DNA from: Pseudomonadota bacterium
Lineage (GTDB): Bacteria > Pseudomonadota > Alphaproteobacteria > Acetobacterales > Acetobacteraceae
NCBI GenBank assembly: GCA_021845595.1
Contig: JAJZVV010000020.1
Coordinates: 1 to 43,370 of the forward strand
DNA: 43,370 nt
Direction: 5' to 3'
In this document: piece after piece, positions 16,352-25,237 of the stretch
Position numbering within the stretch: position 1 is the first letter of the stretch
Layout of the letters: each line of letters begins with the position of its first letter
Made by a program: the position numbers and the translations under genes
The notes under the pieces: generated by a model
Database searches by the model: none
The model's input: only the letters and a program-made list of their open reading frames with translations
What the model was told of the DNA's origin: nothing

Positions 16352-18184
16352 CTATTCCGCCACCGCGGCGGCGGCCCGCACCGGGGGCGCCGCGGCGGGC
16401 ACCACCGCGCAGTGTCGCTGGCACCGGAACCAGGTCTCGAACGCGGCCTGAGACATCGGTCGCGCAATGCCGTAGCCCTGCGCTTCATCCGCGCCCCAGG
16501 CGGCGGCGAGACCCCGGATCTCGTCGCTCTCCACACCCTCGACGACGACGCGGTAGCCGAGCTCGTGGGCCATGCCGATCATCGTCCGCACCAGGACGCG
16601 GTCGCGCGAGGACGATGGCAGGCTGCGCACGAAGCTCTGGTCGATCTTGAGGATGCCGGCCGGAATCCGTTGCAGATAGGTCAGGTTGCTGTAGCCGGTG
16701 CCGAAATCATCGATCGCGATGGTGACGCCGAGCGCGCGTGCCTGCTCGATACGGGCCAGCGCTTGCGGCGCGTTGTCGGCGAGCGCGCTCTCGGTGAATT
16801 CGAGCTCGAGCCGCTGCGGCGGCACGCCGTAGCGATGCAGCGCGGCGGCCAGCCGGTCGATGAGATCGGGCTCGTCCAGATTGACGGCGGAGACGTTGAT
16901 CGACAGGCGGAGCGGCAGCCCCGAGGCGGCCAGCCGTGCCGAGGCGGCGAGCGCGGCGTTGATCACCCAGTCGGTGAGCGGGCGGGCGAGCGCGGTTCGC
17001 TCGGCCAGCGCGATGAAATCCCCCGGCGGGATCGGCCCGAGGCGGGCATGCCGCCAGCGCAGCAGCATCTCCGCTGCGACGCACTCGCCAGTGGCGAGGT
17101 CGATGCGCGGCTGCAGGTCGAGGCTCAGCCCCTCGCCCTTTTCCAGCGCCCGGCGCAGCTCGCGCAGCAGCACGAGCCCGCGCGCCTCGCTCTCGCTCCA
17201 CCGCATCCCCGCCCCGTGCCAGGCCAGGGCGGCGTGCCGTGCCCGTGCCTCCTGCGCGGCGGCGAAGGCGCGCCGCAGGACATTGGCCGCCGCATCCTCG
17301 CCGAGACGCAGCGAGACCGCGCCGATCGCCGGGGCCAGCAGGAACGGGATGCCCTCGCACTCGAAGGGCTCGCGCAGGCGCTCGGCGAGCGCGGCCAGCA
17401 GCGCGCGTGTCGGCGTCTCGTCGCCATCGTCGAGCAGAAAGCCGAAGCAGAGATAGCCGACGCGGTGCAGGCTCACCCGCGCGCCAAGGCTCTCGGCGAT
17501 CGTCTGGCTGGCGTGCAGCGCCACGGCTTCCGACCAGGCCGGGCCGAGTTCGGCGAACAGACTCCGCAACTGCCCCGGCGTGCTCATGTCCGCGATCACG
17601 GCCAGCGCCGCCTCGCCGGGACGCGTCCGCGCCTCGCACTCGAGAAACGACTCGAACTCGTAGCGGTGCGGGCGGGCCGCCGCATCGGCCTCGCGCATCT
17701 CCGCCGCCTGCTTCTCCAGCTCCACCACCACCAGCGCAGCCAGATCGGCGAGCATCCGCCGGTCTTCAGCGGTGAAGGGCCGCGGCACGCGATCGATGAC
17801 GCACAGCGTCCCGAGGCGGATATTATCGCGCAGGATCAGTGGCGCGCCGGCATAGAAGCGGATTTCGGGGTCGCCGACGACGAGCGGGTTGGTGGCGAAG
17901 CGCGGGTCCCGGCTGGCGTCGGGCACCACCATCACGTCATCAGAGCAAATGGCGTGGGTGCAGAAGGAATGCTCGCGCGGGATCTCGTCGACCGTCACGC
18001 CGAGGCGCGATTTGAAGCGTTGGCGCTGCGCATCGACCAGGGTCACCAACGCGACCGGCGCGGCGAAGCTCCAGGCGGCCATGCGGGTGATGCGGTCGAT
18101 GGCCTCGGACGCCGGCGAGTCCAGGACGCGCAGGTCGTGCAGGGCCTGCAAGCGCGCTGCCTCCTCCCTGTACGTCGCCGCCAT
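16352..18184 (-). CDS. GAF / degenerate GGDEF / EAL cyclic-di-GMP phosphodiesterase
   Basis: 610-residue cytoplasmic signalling protein. A GAF sensor domain (about 20-160, with HSFCTHAI and GTLCVID landmarks) is followed by a diverged GGDEF-like region (about 185-330, no GGDEF signature) and a full EAL domain (about 340-590). In the EAL domain the first motif reads EML rather than EAL (372-374). The other catalytic elements are present: N430, E462 in LEFTES, D492-D493 in IDDFGTGYS, K513 in LKIDQSFV and E549 in VVEGVES. It is therefore probably an active phosphodiesterase lowering cyclic di-GMP, tuned by the GAF ligand. AGAGGAGG precedes the ATG at a rather long distance. Confidence 0.9.
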   Translation of the reverse strand: MAATYREEAARLQALHDLRVLDSPASEAIDRITRMAAWSFAAPVALVTLVDAQRQRFKSRLGVTVDEIPREHSFCTHAICSDDVMVVPDASRDPRFATNPLVVGDPEIRFYAGAPLILRDNIRLGTLCVIDRVPRPFTAEDRRMLADLAALVVVELEKQAAEMREADAAARPHRYEFESFLECEARTRPGEAALAVIADMSTPGQLRSLFAELGPAWSEAVALHASQTIAESLGARVSLHRVGYLCFGFLLDDGDETPTRALLAALAERLREPFECEGIPFLLAPAIGAVSLRLGEDAAANVLRRAFAAAQEARARHAALAWHGAGMRWSESEARGLVLLRELRRALEKGEGLSLDLQPRIDLATGECVAAEMLLRWRHARLGPIPPGDFIALAERTALARPLTDWVINAALAASARLAASGLPLRLSINVSAVNLDEPDLIDRLAAALHRYGVPPQRLELEFTESALADNAPQALARIEQARALGVTIAIDDFGTGYSNLTYLQRIPAGILKIDQSFVRSLPSSSRDRVLVRTMIGMAHELGYRVVVEGVESDEIRGLAAAWGADEAQGYGIARPMSQAAFETWFRCQRHCAVVPAAAPPVRAAAAVAE

Positions 18185-18300
18185 GGCTCCGCCGCCCTCC
18201 TCTGGAGCGAAGGGGACACCCCCTGCTCACGGAAACGAGAGCATAGACACCCGGTCATTGCTAGAGTGTGAACGCCGCAGGCGGCGCGACGTCGCAGGGG

Positions 18301-19224
18301 TCAGCGCGTCGGGCGCGGCGGGGTCGCGCTGTAGTCGTAGAAGCCGCGCCCGGTCTTGCGGCCGAGCCAGCCGGCCTCGACATATTTGATCAGCAGCGGA
18401 CAGGGCCGGTACTTGCTGTCGGACAGGCCCTCATACAGCACCTGCATGATGGACAGGCAGGTATCGAGGCCGATGAAATCCGCCAATTCAAGCGGTCCGA
18501 GCCGGTGGTTGGCACCGAGCTTGAGCGCAGTGTCGATCGCCGCCACCGAGGCGACGCCCTCGTAGAGGGCGTAGACCGCCTCGTTGATCATCGGCACCAG
18601 GATGCGGTTGACGATGAAGGCCGGAAAATCCTCGGCGACGACGACGGTCTTGTGCAGCTTCTCGGCGAGCGCGACGATCCCCGCGAAGGTCGCCTCGTCG
18701 GTGGCGATGCCGCGGATCACCTCGACCAGGCGCATCACCGGTGCCGGATTCATGAAGTGCATGCCGATGAACTTCTCGGCCCGGTCGGTGCTGGCGCCGA
18801 GCCGCGTGATCGAGATCGAGGACGTGTTCGACGCGATCATGCAGGCCGGTTTGAGATGCGGCGTCAGCATCTGATAGACGACGCGCTTGACGTCCTCCTT
18901 TTCCGTCGCCGCCTCGATCACGAGGTCGCATTCGGCGAAGGCGCCATAGTCGGTGGCCGTGGTGATGCGCGCCAGCGCCGCGACCTTTTCCTCCGCCGTG
19001 ATGGTCGCGGCCTTGATCTGCCGGTCGAGATTCTGCGCGATGGTGGCCATCGCCCGCTGCAGCGCCTCCGGCTTCACGTCCAGCAGCACCACCGGCAGGC
19101 CGGCGAGCGCGCAGACATGGGCGATGCCGTTGCCCATCAGCCCGGCGCCGATGACGCCGACGGAGTTGATCGGCGCCGGCTCGACCGGTGGGCCGGCCGC
19201 CGCCACGCCGAAGGCGGCACTCAC
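18301..19224 (-). CDS. 3-hydroxybutyryl-CoA dehydrogenase
   Basis: NAD(P)-dependent 3-hydroxyacyl-CoA dehydrogenase (Hbd/PaaH/FadB2 type), 307 residues. The Rossmann motif [15 protein letters not shown] is near residues 22-36. The catalytic His lies in [17 protein letters not shown] and the substrate-side [11 protein letters not shown] is intact. The C-terminal domain ends with the family's [11 protein letters not shown]. The N-terminus has about 20 extra residues before the Rossmann fold, so a later start is possible but none has a better ribosome site. The gene overlaps etfA by 4 nt, placing it in an electron-transfer/beta-oxidation or butyrate-type operon. Confidence 0.94.
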   Translation of the reverse strand: MSAAFGVAAAGPPVEPAPINSVGVIGAGLMGNGIAHVCALAGLPVVLLDVKPEALQRAMATIAQNLDRQIKAATITAEEKVAALARITTATDYGAFAECDLVIEAATEKEDVKRVVYQMLTPHLKPACMIASNTSSISITRLGASTDRAEKFIGMHFMNPAPVMRLVEVIRGIATDEATFAGIVALAEKLHKTVVVAEDFPAFIVNRILVPMINEAVYALYEGVASVAAIDTALKLGANHRLGPLELADFIGLDTCLSIMQVLYEGLSDSKYRPCPLLIKYVEAGWLGRKTGRGFYDYSATPPRPTR

Positions 19225-20162
19225 GTGCCGCGCTCCAGCTCGTCGGCGAGTTCGGGCAGTGCCTTGAACAGGTCCGCGACGAGCCCGTAATCGGCCACCT
19301 GGAAGATCGGCGCCTCCTCATCCTTGTTGATGGCGACGATGACCTTGCTGTCCTTCATGCCGGCGAGGTGCTGGATCGCCCCGGAGATGCCGACGGCGAT
19401 GTAGAGCTCGGGGGCGACGATCTTGCCGGTCTGGCCGACCTGCATGTCGTTGGACACGAACCCGGCATCGACGGCGGCGCGGGAGGCGCCCACGGCGGCG
19501 TGGAGCCGGTCGGCGACGCGTTCGAGGAGATGGAAATTCTCCCCGTTCTGCATCCCCCGCCCGCCCGAAATCACCACCCGCGCTGCCGTCAGCTCCGGCC
19601 GCTCGCTCTTGACCAGTTCGGCCGAGACGAACCGCGAGCCCGACGGTGCCGCCGGCACCTCGACCGGCTCGGCCGCGGCGCTGCCGCCCTCGGCCGCCAC
19701 CGGGTCGAAACTCGCGGCGCGCACCGTGATCACCTTCTTCGCGTCCGCCGAGCGGACGGTGGCGAGGGCATTGCCGGCATAGATCGGGCGCACGAAGGTA
19801 TCGGCGTCGATCACGTCCGAGATGTCGCTGATGGGCTGCGAATCGAGCAGCGCGGCGGCGCGCGGCAGGACGTTCTTGCCCATCGCCGTCGCGGCGGCAA
19901 AAATATGGGTATAGGCGGGCGCGAGGGCGACCAGAAGCGCCGCCAGCGGCTCGGCCAGAGCGTGCGCGTAGGCCTCCGCGTCGGCGACCAGCAGCTTCGT
20001 CACGCCGGGCAGGCGCGCGGCGGCGACGGTAATCTCGGCCAGGCCGCTGCCGGCGAGGAGCGCATGGACTTCGCCGCCGAGCCGGGCCGCCGCGGCGAGC
20101 GCGCTGCGCGACGGCTGCTTGACGGCATGGCCGTCATGTTCGAGCAGGACGAGTGCGGTCAT
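19221..20162 (-). CDS. etfA: Electron transfer flavoprotein alpha subunit
   Basis: FAD-binding subunit of the soluble ETF that collects electrons from acyl-CoA and other dehydrogenases and passes them to ETF-ubiquinone oxidoreductase. At 313 residues it has the usual length. The C-terminal FAD domain shows [55 protein letters not shown] and [16 protein letters not shown] in the expected order. It starts 3 nt after etfB and overlaps hbd by 4 nt, so the three are one transcript. Confidence 0.97.
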   Translation of the reverse strand: MTALVLLEHDGHAVKQPSRSALAAAARLGGEVHALLAGSGLAEITVAAARLPGVTKLLVADAEAYAHALAEPLAALLVALAPAYTHIFAAATAMGKNVLPRAAALLDSQPISDISDVIDADTFVRPIYAGNALATVRSADAKKVITVRAASFDPVAAEGGSAAAEPVEVPAAPSGSRFVSAELVKSERPELTAARVVISGGRGMQNGENFHLLERVADRLHAAVGASRAAVDAGFVSNDMQVGQTGKIVAPELYIAVGISGAIQHLAGMKDSKVIVAINKDEEAPIFQVADYGLVADLFKALPELADELERGT

Positions 20163-20165
20163 GGC

Positions 20166-20915
20166 TCAGATCACCTTCGCCTCGGTCTTGAGTTTCGCTA
20201 CCAGCTCGGCGACCGAGCCGACTTTCTTGCCGGCCTGCCGCTTCGCCGGTTCGACCACCGTCACCAGAGCGAGCCGCGGCGCCGGATCCACCCCGAGCGC
20301 GGCCGGCGTCAGCGTCTCGATCGGCTTCTTGCGCGCCTTCATGATGTTCGGCAGGCTTGCATAGCGCGGTTCGTTGAGCCGCAGATCGGTGGTGACGATG
20401 GCCGGCAGCGACAGCGACACGGTCTCCAGCCCGCCATCGATCTCGCGCGTCACCGCGATGGTTTCGCCGGCGATCTCGACCTTGCTGGCGAAGGTGCCCT
20501 GCGGCCAGCCGAGCAGCGCGGCCAGCATCTGGCCGGTCGCGTTCATGTCGTCGTCGATCGCCTGCTTGCCGAGAATGATCAGGCCCGGCTTTTCGCGCTC
20601 GGCGATGGCCCGCAGCAGCTTGGCCACGGCCAGCGGCTGCAGCTCGGCATCGGTCTCGACCAGAATGCCGCGATCTGCGCCCATGGCCAACGCGGTGCGG
20701 ATCGTCTCGCCGCAGGCCGCGACCCCGAGCGAGACCGCGACGACCTCGCTGGCGACGCCCTTCTCCTTGAGGCGAACGGCCTCTTCGACGGCGATCTCGT
20801 CGAACGGGTTCATCGACATCTTGACGCCGGCGGTTTCGACCCCCGAGCCGTCGGCGCGGACCCGGACCTTGACATTGTAGTCGACGACCCGCTTGACGGG
20901 CACGAGCAGTTTCAT
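20166..20915 (-). CDS. etfB: Electron transfer flavoprotein beta subunit
   Basis: AMP-binding subunit of ETF, 249 residues, the usual length. Visible landmarks are [19 protein letters not shown] at the start, [17 protein letters not shown], the family's [20 protein letters not shown] and a Lys/Ala-rich C-terminus. It is the first gene of the etfB-etfA-hbd operon, downstream of a strong promoter and a GAGGAA ribosome site. Confidence 0.97.
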   Translation of the reverse strand: MKLLVPVKRVVDYNVKVRVRADGSGVETAGVKMSMNPFDEIAVEEAVRLKEKGVASEVVAVSLGVAACGETIRTALAMGADRGILVETDAELQPLAVAKLLRAIAEREKPGLIILGKQAIDDDMNATGQMLAALLGWPQGTFASKVEIAGETIAVTREIDGGLETVSLSLPAIVTTDLRLNEPRYASLPNIMKARKKPIETLTPAALGVDPAPRLALVTVVEPAKRQAGKKVGSVAELVAKLKTEAKVI

Positions 20916-21011
20916 CGGCGTATCGGTTCCTCGCTCAGGTTCCTGCGATGGCGTGACGCAGACCTTCGGGCAGCACCCGGCGTGGTGGCCCGCTTCTGCA
21001 AACTGCGCCCG

Positions 21012-21041
21012 ACCTTACGGAGGCGCGGGCGGCACTGTCAA
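21012..21041 (-). promoter_or_regulatory. Strong sigma70-like promoter of etfB-etfA-hbd
   Basis: Minus strand TTGACA (21041-21036), a perfect -35 box, and TAAGGT (21017-21012) with 18 nt spacing. It lies in the 162-nt gap between the small membrane protein and etfB, so the ETF operon can be transcribed separately. Confidence 0.7.
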
Positions 21042-21077
21042 ACCGCGGCGGCAGGCACGGCGGGGCGCTCGGCCGCC

Positions 21078-21269
21078 TCATTGGCGCCACAGCGAGAGCA
21101 GAACCAGAAGCAGCAGGAGGGCCACGCCTTGCAGGATCACCCGCCAGCGCATCAACCGGTTCGACCGCGCCGGATCGTTCCCCCGCGCCAGCCCGATGAG
21201 GCCGGCGAACAACACCCCGAGTGTCGCTGCCATGGCCAGGAACAGAAGCACCGTGAAAAACCCGCGCAT
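21078..21269 (-). CDS. Twin-transmembrane (HIG1-type) small membrane protein
   Basis: 63-residue protein with two hydrophobic helices (MRGFFTVLLFLAMAATLGVL and ILQGVALLLLLVLLSLW) joined by a short polar loop LARGNDPARSNRLMRWR. This resembles the HIG1-like twin-transmembrane proteins that commonly sit upstream of etfBA in alphaproteobacteria, often with a cob(I)alamin adenosyltransferase gene between them. That adenosyltransferase is missing here. The start at 21269 is chosen because the upstream extension is Gly/Pro/Arg-rich and unlike the family. Role unknown; HIG1 proteins elsewhere associate with respiratory oxidases. Confidence 0.8.
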   Translation of the reverse strand: MRGFFTVLLFLAMAATLGVLFAGLIGLARGNDPARSNRLMRWRVILQGVALLLLLVLLSLWRQ

Positions 21270-21362
21270 GGACGGTGATGTAGGCCAGATCGGCGGCGCG
21301 CGCACCCCGCCCGGCCCGATTTCCTCCCCGCCCCCGCCGCGCCGGCCATGCCTGCCACGCAC

Positions 21363-21390
21363 TTGCCGGCCCCGGACGCGGACCTATGGT
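21363..21390 (+). promoter_or_regulatory. Possible promoter of the mscS-type gene
   Basis: TTGCCG (21363-21368) and TATGGT (21385-21390) with 16 nt spacing, 27 nt before the ATG. It is in the 148-nt gap divergent from the twin-transmembrane gene. Confidence 0.4.
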
Positions 21391-21417
21391 TCCTCATCCT
21401 GGAGGGGGCCGGTGCCG

Positions 21418-23850
21418 ATGCTGCGCGTGTTCGTGCTTGTGATCCTGCTGGCGCTGCGGCCACTCACCGGTGCCGCCGCCGAGCCGTCGTCGACGCCGGT
21501 GATGCCGCGCGAGCAGATCGAGCAGGCGCTGCGGGTGCTCGAAGACCCGGCCGAGCGCGCGCGCGTGATCGCCATGCTGCGCGCGCTGGAGGCTGCGGCT
21601 CCCGCCGGCGCGCACGGCGCGCCATTGGCCGCCCCGTCGGCGGCGGCGGCGCCGGCCACGGCGGGCACCCGGCCGGCAGCCGGCACGCCGCCCGCCGCGG
21701 CGCAAGCGCCAGCCCCGCCGGCGCCGACGCCACCGGCACTGCACGCCGGGCCGCTGCCCATCCCGCTCGCCCCGCACAGCCTCGGCGCCGCCGTGGTGCG
21801 CACGCTCTCCGAGCGCATCGCCGACACGCTGGACTCGCTTGCCGCCAGCATCGCCGCCTTCGTCGAGTTGCCGGTGATCTGGGAATTCTCTCGCGAGATC
21901 GCCGCCGATCCTTCGGCGCGTGCGCATATCCTGCACGTCGCCCTGCGGGTGCTGGTCATCGCCGCCGCCGGTCTGGCGCTCGAAGCGCTCACCGCGCGCG
22001 CGTTGCGTCGCGCCCGCGCCGCGCTCGCCGCCCGCGCGCCCGCGACCGTGCCCGACGAACAGGAGGGGGAGGCCGCGCCGGACACGGCCGGCCAGGCGGC
22101 GGCCGAGGCCGGCGAAATCGAAGCCGAACCGCTGTTCGCCCTGCCCCGGGTGATGCTGCGCCGGCTCCCGTTCGCCTTGGCCAATCTCGCGCTCGAACTC
22201 GTGCCGCTCGCGGTGTTCGCTGCCGTGGCCTATGGCATCCTGACCGCGCGCGACTACGGCTACACCACGCGTCTGGTGATCCTCACGGTGGTCAACGCCT
22301 ATGTCGCGGCGCAGGCGGTGATGGCGTTCACCCGCATGCTGGTCGCGCCGGCCAGTCCGCGGCTGCGCCTCATCGCGATATCCGACGCGCTGGCCACCGA
22401 GACGCAGCGCTGGGTGCATCGCGCCGCCCTGACCGGCATCCCCGGCTTTGCCCTGGCCGAAATCCTGCTGCTGTTCGGCATGCCCTATGCTGCGCACGAC
22501 CTGCTGCTGAAGCTGGTGGTGCTGGTTCTGCACCTCTATCTCGTGGTGATCGTGCTGCGCGTGCGCCGGCGCATCTCGGCGCTGATCGCCGGGCCGACCG
22601 AGGCGCACGGCCCCTTCGCCCTGCTGCGCCGCCGCCTGGCCGGCTCGTGGCACCTCTTCGCCGTGTTCTACATCCTGGCCCTGTGGTTGGTCTGGGCCTT
22701 CGCCGTCGCCGACGGATACATGCGGCTGCTACGGGTATTCGTCGCCACGGGCGTGGTGCTGATCGGCATGCGCGTGCTCAACGCCGTGCTGCTCGGCGCG
22801 ATCGAGCACCGCTTCCGGCTCGGTGACGACGCGGCCGCGCGGGCACCGTGGCTGGCCGCGCGCATGCGCCACTATCTCGGGCCGGTGCGCGGCCTCATCT
22901 CGGGCGCGATCACGATCGTCGCGCTCATCGCGCTGCTCGAAGCCTGGGGCGTCGATGCGCTCGGCTGGTTCGGCAGCGACGGTCTCGGCGCACGCCTGGT
23001 CAGCGCGTTGACGACGATCGGCTTCGTGCTCGCGGGCTCGCTGCTGGTGTGGGAAACGGTGAACATCGCCATTCAGCGGCGGCTGCATCTGCTGTCGCTG
23101 CACGGCAACGCCGCCCGCGCCGCGCGCATCCGCACGCTTCTGCCGATGATCCGCGCCGCGCTCCTCGCCGTTCTGTTGCTGTTCGGCGGGCCGCTGGCGC
23201 TGTCGGAAATCGGCCTCAACATCGCGCCGCTGCTGGCCGGCGCCGGCATCGTCGGCGTCGCGGTCGGCTTCGGGTCGCAGAAGCTGGTGCAGGATTTCAT
23301 CACCGGCATCTTCCTGCTGATCGAGAACGCCATGCAGGTCGGCGACTGGGTGACGGTGGCCGGCGTCTCCGGCACCGTCGAGGCGCTGTCCATCCGCACC
23401 ATCCGCCTGCGCGACGCCGACGGCTCGGTCCACATCATCCCGTTCAGCGCCGTCACTACGGTGAACAACACCAATCGCGGGCTCGGCAACGCGCCGGTGC
23501 GGGTCGTGGTGAGCGCGCGCGAGGACCCCGACCGCGTCGGCGAGGCGCTGCGCGAGATCGTCAGCGAAATGCGCCACGACCCGCGGTTCCAGCGCGGCAT
23601 CCTGGGCGAGTTGCAGCTCTGGGGCGTAGACAAGGTCGAGGGCAGCAGCGTCACCATCGCCGGGCAGATCATCTGCACCGACACGGCGCGCTGGAGCGTC
23701 CAGCGGGAATTCAATCGACGCATGAAAAAGCGCTTCGACGAGCTTGGTTTTGAACTCATGAACCCGGTCCAGACCGTCTTCGTTCAGCGGCTTGAAGCCG
23801 CCGCGGCGCCGGCAGCTGCCGCCGGCGCCCGTCCGGAAGCGGCGCAATGA
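21418..23850 (+). CDS. Large MscS-family mechanosensitive ion channel
   Basis: 810-residue inner-membrane channel of the large MscS type (YbiO/MscK-like layout). A signal-like hydrophobic N-terminus (1-21) precedes a periplasmic Ala/Pro-rich part (about 60-125). Many membrane segments follow between about 175 and 610, then the MscS pore and beta domain: SEIGLNIAPLLAGAGIVGVA, VGFGSQKLVQDFITGIF (about 617-633), DWVTVAGVSGTVE and RLRDADGSVHIIPF. It would open on membrane tension to release solutes. The ATG at 21418 has GGAGG 12 nt upstream; an in-frame GTG at 21412 has better spacing (6 nt) and may be the true start. The longer upstream frame crosses divergent genes and is rejected. The next gene overlaps it by 4 nt. 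Confidence 0.9.
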   Translation: MLRVFVLVILLALRPLTGAAAEPSSTPVMPREQIEQALRVLEDPAERARVIAMLRALEAAAPAGAHGAPLAAPSAAAAPATAGTRPAAGTPPAAAQAPAPPAPTPPALHAGPLPIPLAPHSLGAAVVRTLSERIADTLDSLAASIAAFVELPVIWEFSREIAADPSARAHILHVALRVLVIAAAGLALEALTARALRRARAALAARAPATVPDEQEGEAAPDTAGQAAAEAGEIEAEPLFALPRVMLRRLPFALANLALELVPLAVFAAVAYGILTARDYGYTTRLVILTVVNAYVAAQAVMAFTRMLVAPASPRLRLIAISDALATETQRWVHRAALTGIPGFALAEILLLFGMPYAAHDLLLKLVVLVLHLYLVVIVLRVRRRISALIAGPTEAHGPFALLRRRLAGSWHLFAVFYILALWLVWAFAVADGYMRLLRVFVATGVVLIGMRVLNAVLLGAIEHRFRLGDDAAARAPWLAARMRHYLGPVRGLISGAITIVALIALLEAWGVDALGWFGSDGLGARLVSALTTIGFVLAGSLLVWETVNIAIQRRLHLLSLHGNAARAARIRTLLPMIRAALLAVLLLFGGPLALSEIGLNIAPLLAGAGIVGVAVGFGSQKLVQDFITGIFLLIENAMQVGDWVTVAGVSGTVEALSIRTIRLRDADGSVHIIPFSAVTTVNNTNRGLGNAPVRVVVSAREDPDRVGEALREIVSEMRHDPRFQRGILGELQLWGVDKVEGSSVTIAGQIICTDTARWSVQREFNRRMKKRFDELGFELMNPVQTVFVQRLEAAAAPAAAAGARPEAAQ

Positions 23851-24581
23851 CCCCTCCGGCCGCCGCCCCTCTCGTTGCCGCCCTGAACGGAGCCGGCTAT
23901 GCGTTCGTGCCAGCAGCCGCGATGCGGGCACTGCTCGCGGCCAGCGGCCCCCTCGCCGACTGGGATTCGTTTCGCGCAAGTTGGGACCGGCTCGAACCCG
24001 ACCGTTACATGGCGGATGGCGGACGTTACAGGCGCCGCCGTCACGGCGTGTTCACGGTCGGTCCCGCGCCGGGGACCTTTGCGCGACTCGCGCATCGGGC
24101 GCATTTTCAAAGCCGAGACTACAACAGGTTGAACGGCGGCATCGAGCGCTGGTTTGCCGCCATCGAGCCGGCGATCGGCGCGAGCGCCTGCATGGGTACA
24201 ATTCTGCGCTGTTGCCAGACGCTGTTCGGCGCCCGGGAGCCGGATCTGGCCTGGTTCGCGGAGGCGCACCAGTTCCGCATCGAGGCGCGAGCCAGCGAGC
24301 CCGGGCAGCCGACGCCCGAGGGGCTGCACCGCGACGGGGTGGATTACGTGCTGGTGCTGATGGTGGAGCGGCGGAACATCGCCAGCGGCGAGACCAGCAT
24401 CCACGACGAAGCCTGTCGGCGTCTTGGCAGTTTCACCCTCGCCGACCCGTTCGACGCGGCGCTGGTGCATGACCGGCGGGTCTTCCATGGGGTCACCGCC
24501 GTCGAGGCCGTGGACCCTTCCCGCCCGGCGCACCGGGATGTTCTGGTCGTCACCTTCCGCCGGGCCGCTGCGGACGAGTGA
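23847..24581 (+). CDS. 2-oxoglutarate/Fe(II)-dependent dioxygenase (BsmA/IDO-like)
   Basis: 244-residue protein with the pattern of the 2OG-Fe dioxygenase family that includes free L-isoleucine hydroxylases. The family N-terminal signature DRYMADGGRYRRRRHGVF is at 52-69. The iron triad is H161 and D163 in LHRDGVDYV, and H214 in RVFHGVTAV. An Arg in the closing VVTFRR strand fits 2-oxoglutarate binding. Family members hydroxylate amino acids (for example to 4-hydroxyisoleucine); the substrate here is unknown. Its ATG overlaps the channel stop as ATGA, so the two are translationally coupled, an unusual pairing. It converges on the XRE gene with a 28-nt gap. Confidence 0.85.
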   Translation: MTPPAAAPLVAALNGAGYAFVPAAAMRALLAASGPLADWDSFRASWDRLEPDRYMADGGRYRRRRHGVFTVGPAPGTFARLAHRAHFQSRDYNRLNGGIERWFAAIEPAIGASACMGTILRCCQTLFGAREPDLAWFAEAHQFRIEARASEPGQPTPEGLHRDGVDYVLVLMVERRNIASGETSIHDEACRRLGSFTLADPFDAALVHDRRVFHGVTAVEAVDPSRPAHRDVLVVTFRRAAADE

Positions 24582-24609
24582 GATCCGCCGTCGCGACCGG
24601 CGCGCGAGG

Positions 24610-25065
24610 TTATTCGTCCGGCGTCAGCGACTTGATGAGATCGAACACACGCTTCCGGACGGCCGGATCCGTGATGCGGTAATAGGCGCGCACGAGTTCC
24701 AGCGTTTCGCGCCGGTTCATTGTATCGTCGCCAAATCCCTCCTGGCTCTCGGCAAATCCCGAGGTGCGGCGGGCAGCGTGCGAACCGTAGACCTTGGCCA
24801 GTGGCTCGGGCATGTCGTCGAAAAAGAAACTGATCGGCACGTCCAACACACGGGCCAGATCGAACAGACGCGAGGCGCCCACCCGATTCACGCCGCGCTC
24901 GTATTTCTGCACCTGCTGGAACGTCAGCCCGAGAGCCTCGCCGAGTTTCTCCTGCGACATGCCGAGAAGCGTGCGCCGCAAGCGGATGCGCGAGCCGACA
25001 TGGACGTCGATCGGGCTCGGCCGACCTTCCTTGTCGCTCCGCTCGGGACCTTCGTCCGATGCCAT
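24610..25065 (-). CDS. XRE-family helix-turn-helix regulator
   Basis: 151-residue DNA-binding protein. The ATG at 25065 has AGGAGG 9 nt upstream and is clearly the start, although the frame is open further. The HTH lies at about residues 22-77 (IRLRRTLLGMSQEKLGEALG, then QQVQKYERGVNRVGASRLFD). The C-terminal half (GFAESQEGFGDD to the end) is a small helical region shared by the alphaproteobacterial homologues that lie beside lnt and metK. Here lnt is still upstream but metK is not downstream. Target genes are unknown; autoregulation is plausible because of repeats in its promoter. Confidence 0.88.
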   Translation of the reverse strand: MASDEGPERSDKEGRPSPIDVHVGSRIRLRRTLLGMSQEKLGEALGLTFQQVQKYERGVNRVGASRLFDLARVLDVPISFFFDDMPEPLAKVYGSHAARRTSGFAESQEGFGDDTMNRRETLELVRAYYRITDPAVRKRVFDLIKSLTPDE

Positions 25066-25160
25066 GCCCAAATTCCTCCTGGCCGCGTGCAGCACCACGG
25101 GTGGGGTCGTGCCTTCGTTCGGGGTAGTTCGCATCACAGCCCCCATGATCGGTGTGAAAG

Positions 25161-25189
25161 AGGTTAACGCCACAACCAAGAATCGTCAA
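25161..25189 (-). promoter_or_regulatory. Promoter of the XRE regulator, with repeated TTGACGA
   Basis: Minus strand TTGACG (25189-25184) and TAACCT (25166-25161), 17 nt apart. A second TTGACGA lies just upstream (near 25203-25197), making a direct repeat with about one helical turn plus between copies, in an unusually AT-rich stretch. It could be the regulator's own operator. Confidence 0.55.
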
Positions 25190-25237
25190 CAACATTCGTC
25201 AAATTGGCGGTCTTGTCGCGCAAAAAGATACTTTCCG

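Noticed and set aside
16352-18184. Dual diguanylate cyclase/phosphodiesterase
   Set aside because: The middle domain lacks a GGDEF signature, so cyclase activity is not supported.
20893-21417. Long N-terminal extension of the MscS frame (985 codons in total)
   Set aside because: It would run over the etfB start, its promoter and the twin-transmembrane gene on the other strand, and lacks channel-like sequence; the signal-like start at 21418 (or GTG 21412) fits.
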